DNA of 64,000 nt from Paenibacillaceae bacterium (GTDB lineage Bacteria > Bacillota > Bacilli > Paenibacillales > Paenibacillaceae). The notes under the pieces were generated by a model, which worked only from the letters and a program-made list of their open reading frames with translations, had not been told where the DNA came from and ran no database searches. The DNA lies in assembly GCA_004134985.1 (NCBI GenBank), contig REGQ01000028.1:1-64000 (forward strand). The letters are read 5' to 3'. The stretch's first letter is position 1. Every line of letters starts with the position of its first letter. A program made the translations under genes and the position numbers. Of the stretch, positions 63,035 through 64,000 are shown piece by piece.

Positions 63035-64000
63035 TCATGTTGCGCTCCCTTCGGACCGCTCATATTTGGCCAGCAGCCCGGCTAGCAGCTGTTTCATGCA
63101 ATCGATAAGCTCCGGTGGTTCTTTGACCTCGGCTTCCTGGCCCAACCCGATGAAAAATTTGGCGAAGTAGGGGATTTCACTGCTAGGGATATGATGATCG
63201 AGCAGCCCGCTGCCGTCTTGCTGGACATGAAGCTTCGGAGCAGGACACAATTCCGCCTCGCATCGCTGCACGCCTTCCCTGCTCAGTTCCACCACAAAAC
63301 GAACTGCTGTATGCTTTTCCTTCGTATAAGAACGCCAGTTGCCCAAATGAATATGGCGATGATCCAGTGCAGCAGCTGCCGGCTGCTCCTCAGTCAACTG
63401 GATGCGGTCGCACCGGAACAGTCGAAAGTCTGCGCGGGTGAAGCAGTAAGCAGGGCAATACCACAGGCCATTGGACGCATAGATGCCCACCGGCTGGATT
63501 TCCCTGCGTGAATCCGCTGTTTTGGACCCGTAGACGATAGATAGCGGCTGCTGACCAATCGCCGCATTCATCAAGCGGGACAGGTTCGAGGCAGGGAGCT
63601 GCCGCATCGGCGCGAAAAAATCGACCCGGTTCTTCATCTCGTCGATCCGGTCGCGGACATCGCCAGGCATATAATAATAAAACTTGTCCAATGCGGACGA
63701 AGACTCCGTCTCGAAGGGAAGGGTGTAGTAGTGCCGCAGCGCATGACTGGCAAAAAACATCGCCACCGCTTCCTCTTCCGTAAAAGCAATCGGCGGCAGC
63801 ACCCGTTCATTGAGCACCTGATAACCGCCATGCGGGCCAACTTCCGAATATAACGGGACCCCAAGTTCACTAAGCTCTTGCAAATCCCGAAGAATGGTTC
63901 GCGATGAGACGTCAAACTGCGCGGCAAGCTCCCTCACAGTAAACCTGCGCATCCGGTTGACGGTCATCATCAGTTCCATCAGGCGTTTAGATTTGGACAT
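63035..64000 (-). CDS. WYL-domain transcriptional regulator (YafY type)
   Basis: 321 residues. An N-terminal HTH_11 winged helix (VRELAAQFDVSSRTILRDLQELSELGVPLY) is followed by the WYL domain (about 135-230; LSIVYGSKTADSRREIQPVGIYASNGLWYCPAYC) and a C-terminal WCX extension. Such proteins sense a ligand or nucleic acid and regulate transcription. The ATG sits on the last bases of the window (63998-64000), so its promoter and any upstream extension are out of view. The closest gene is convergent yqkE. Confidence 0.88.
   Translation of the reverse strand: MSKSKRLMELMMTVNRMRRFTVRELAAQFDVSSRTILRDLQELSELGVPLYSEVGPHGGYQVLNERVLPPIAFTEEEAVAMFFASHALRHYYTLPFETESSSALDKFYYYMPGDVRDRIDEMKNRVDFFAPMRQLPASNLSRLMNAAIGQQPLSIVYGSKTADSRREIQPVGIYASNGLWYCPAYCFTRADFRLFRCDRIQLTEEQPAAAALDHRHIHLGNWRSYTKEKHTAVRFVVELSREGVQRCEAELCPAPKLHVQQDGSGLLDHHIPSSEIPYFAKFFIGLGQEAEVKEPPELIDCMKQLLAGLLAKYERSEGSAT

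Overview
The window looks like a chromosomal segment of a Paenibacillus-type Bacillota. The basis is the set of gene families and signals seen: LplB/LplC-type sugar permeases without their own ATPase, YesM/YesN-type two-component pairs, a YqkE (DUF3886) protein, a guanidine-I riboswitch controlling a YkkC/YkkD-type SMR pair, strong GGAGG ribosome binding sites and frequent TTG/GTG starts. I see no rRNA, tRNA, insertion sequence, prophage or CRISPR array.

Bases 1-23.4 kb are a mosaic of short operons: a TetR regulator with a matching palindrome, a thiamine-diphosphate enzyme whose 3' end runs into a 41-bp tandem repeat, a GAF-GAF-PAS-GGDEF-EAL protein, UppP, a secreted stalk-domain/hydrolase fusion, agmatine catabolism (aguA-aguB), a DUF421 membrane protein, glycerate kinase, the guanidine export unit (promoter, riboswitch, terminator, two SMR genes), an aromatic-acid-exporter-like protein, a LytTR-DUF3021-ABC module and a 973-residue glycosidase-like protein with a malectin-like region.

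Bases 23.4-58.4 kb form a large carbohydrate-use region, almost all on the minus strand. It has two CUT1 importers, each a lipoprotein plus two permeases with no ATPase; a YesM/YesN-type pair; four further AraC-type regulators and one LacI regulator; GH43 and GH42 glycosidases; two Gfo/Idh/MocA dehydrogenases; a zinc alcohol dehydrogenase; a ThuA-like protein; and six TIM-barrel isomerase/epimerase paralogues. At 48-54 kb, a desaturase-like di-iron oxygenase, a MocE-type Rieske ferredoxin and a ferredoxin reductase lie in one apparent operon with the GH42 enzyme. A LacI regulator next to them has matching operators at its own promoter and at the operon promoter. My best reading is import of oligosaccharides, extracellular or intracellular cleavage, oxidation/epimerisation of the sugars, and oxidative removal of a substituent (perhaps an O-methyl group). 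The substrate is not shown by the sequence.

Bases 58.4-64 kb hold a minus-strand operon of pyrE, a P-loop kinase, a HIT protein, two phosphatases and a HAD protein, then yqkE and a WYL-domain regulator. The kinase has no standard start codon in the P-loop frame. Two 188-bp copies of a dispersed repeat lie in opposite orientation at 17.0 and 58.8 kb. They align without a gap at about 72 percent identity by hand count and look MITE-like.
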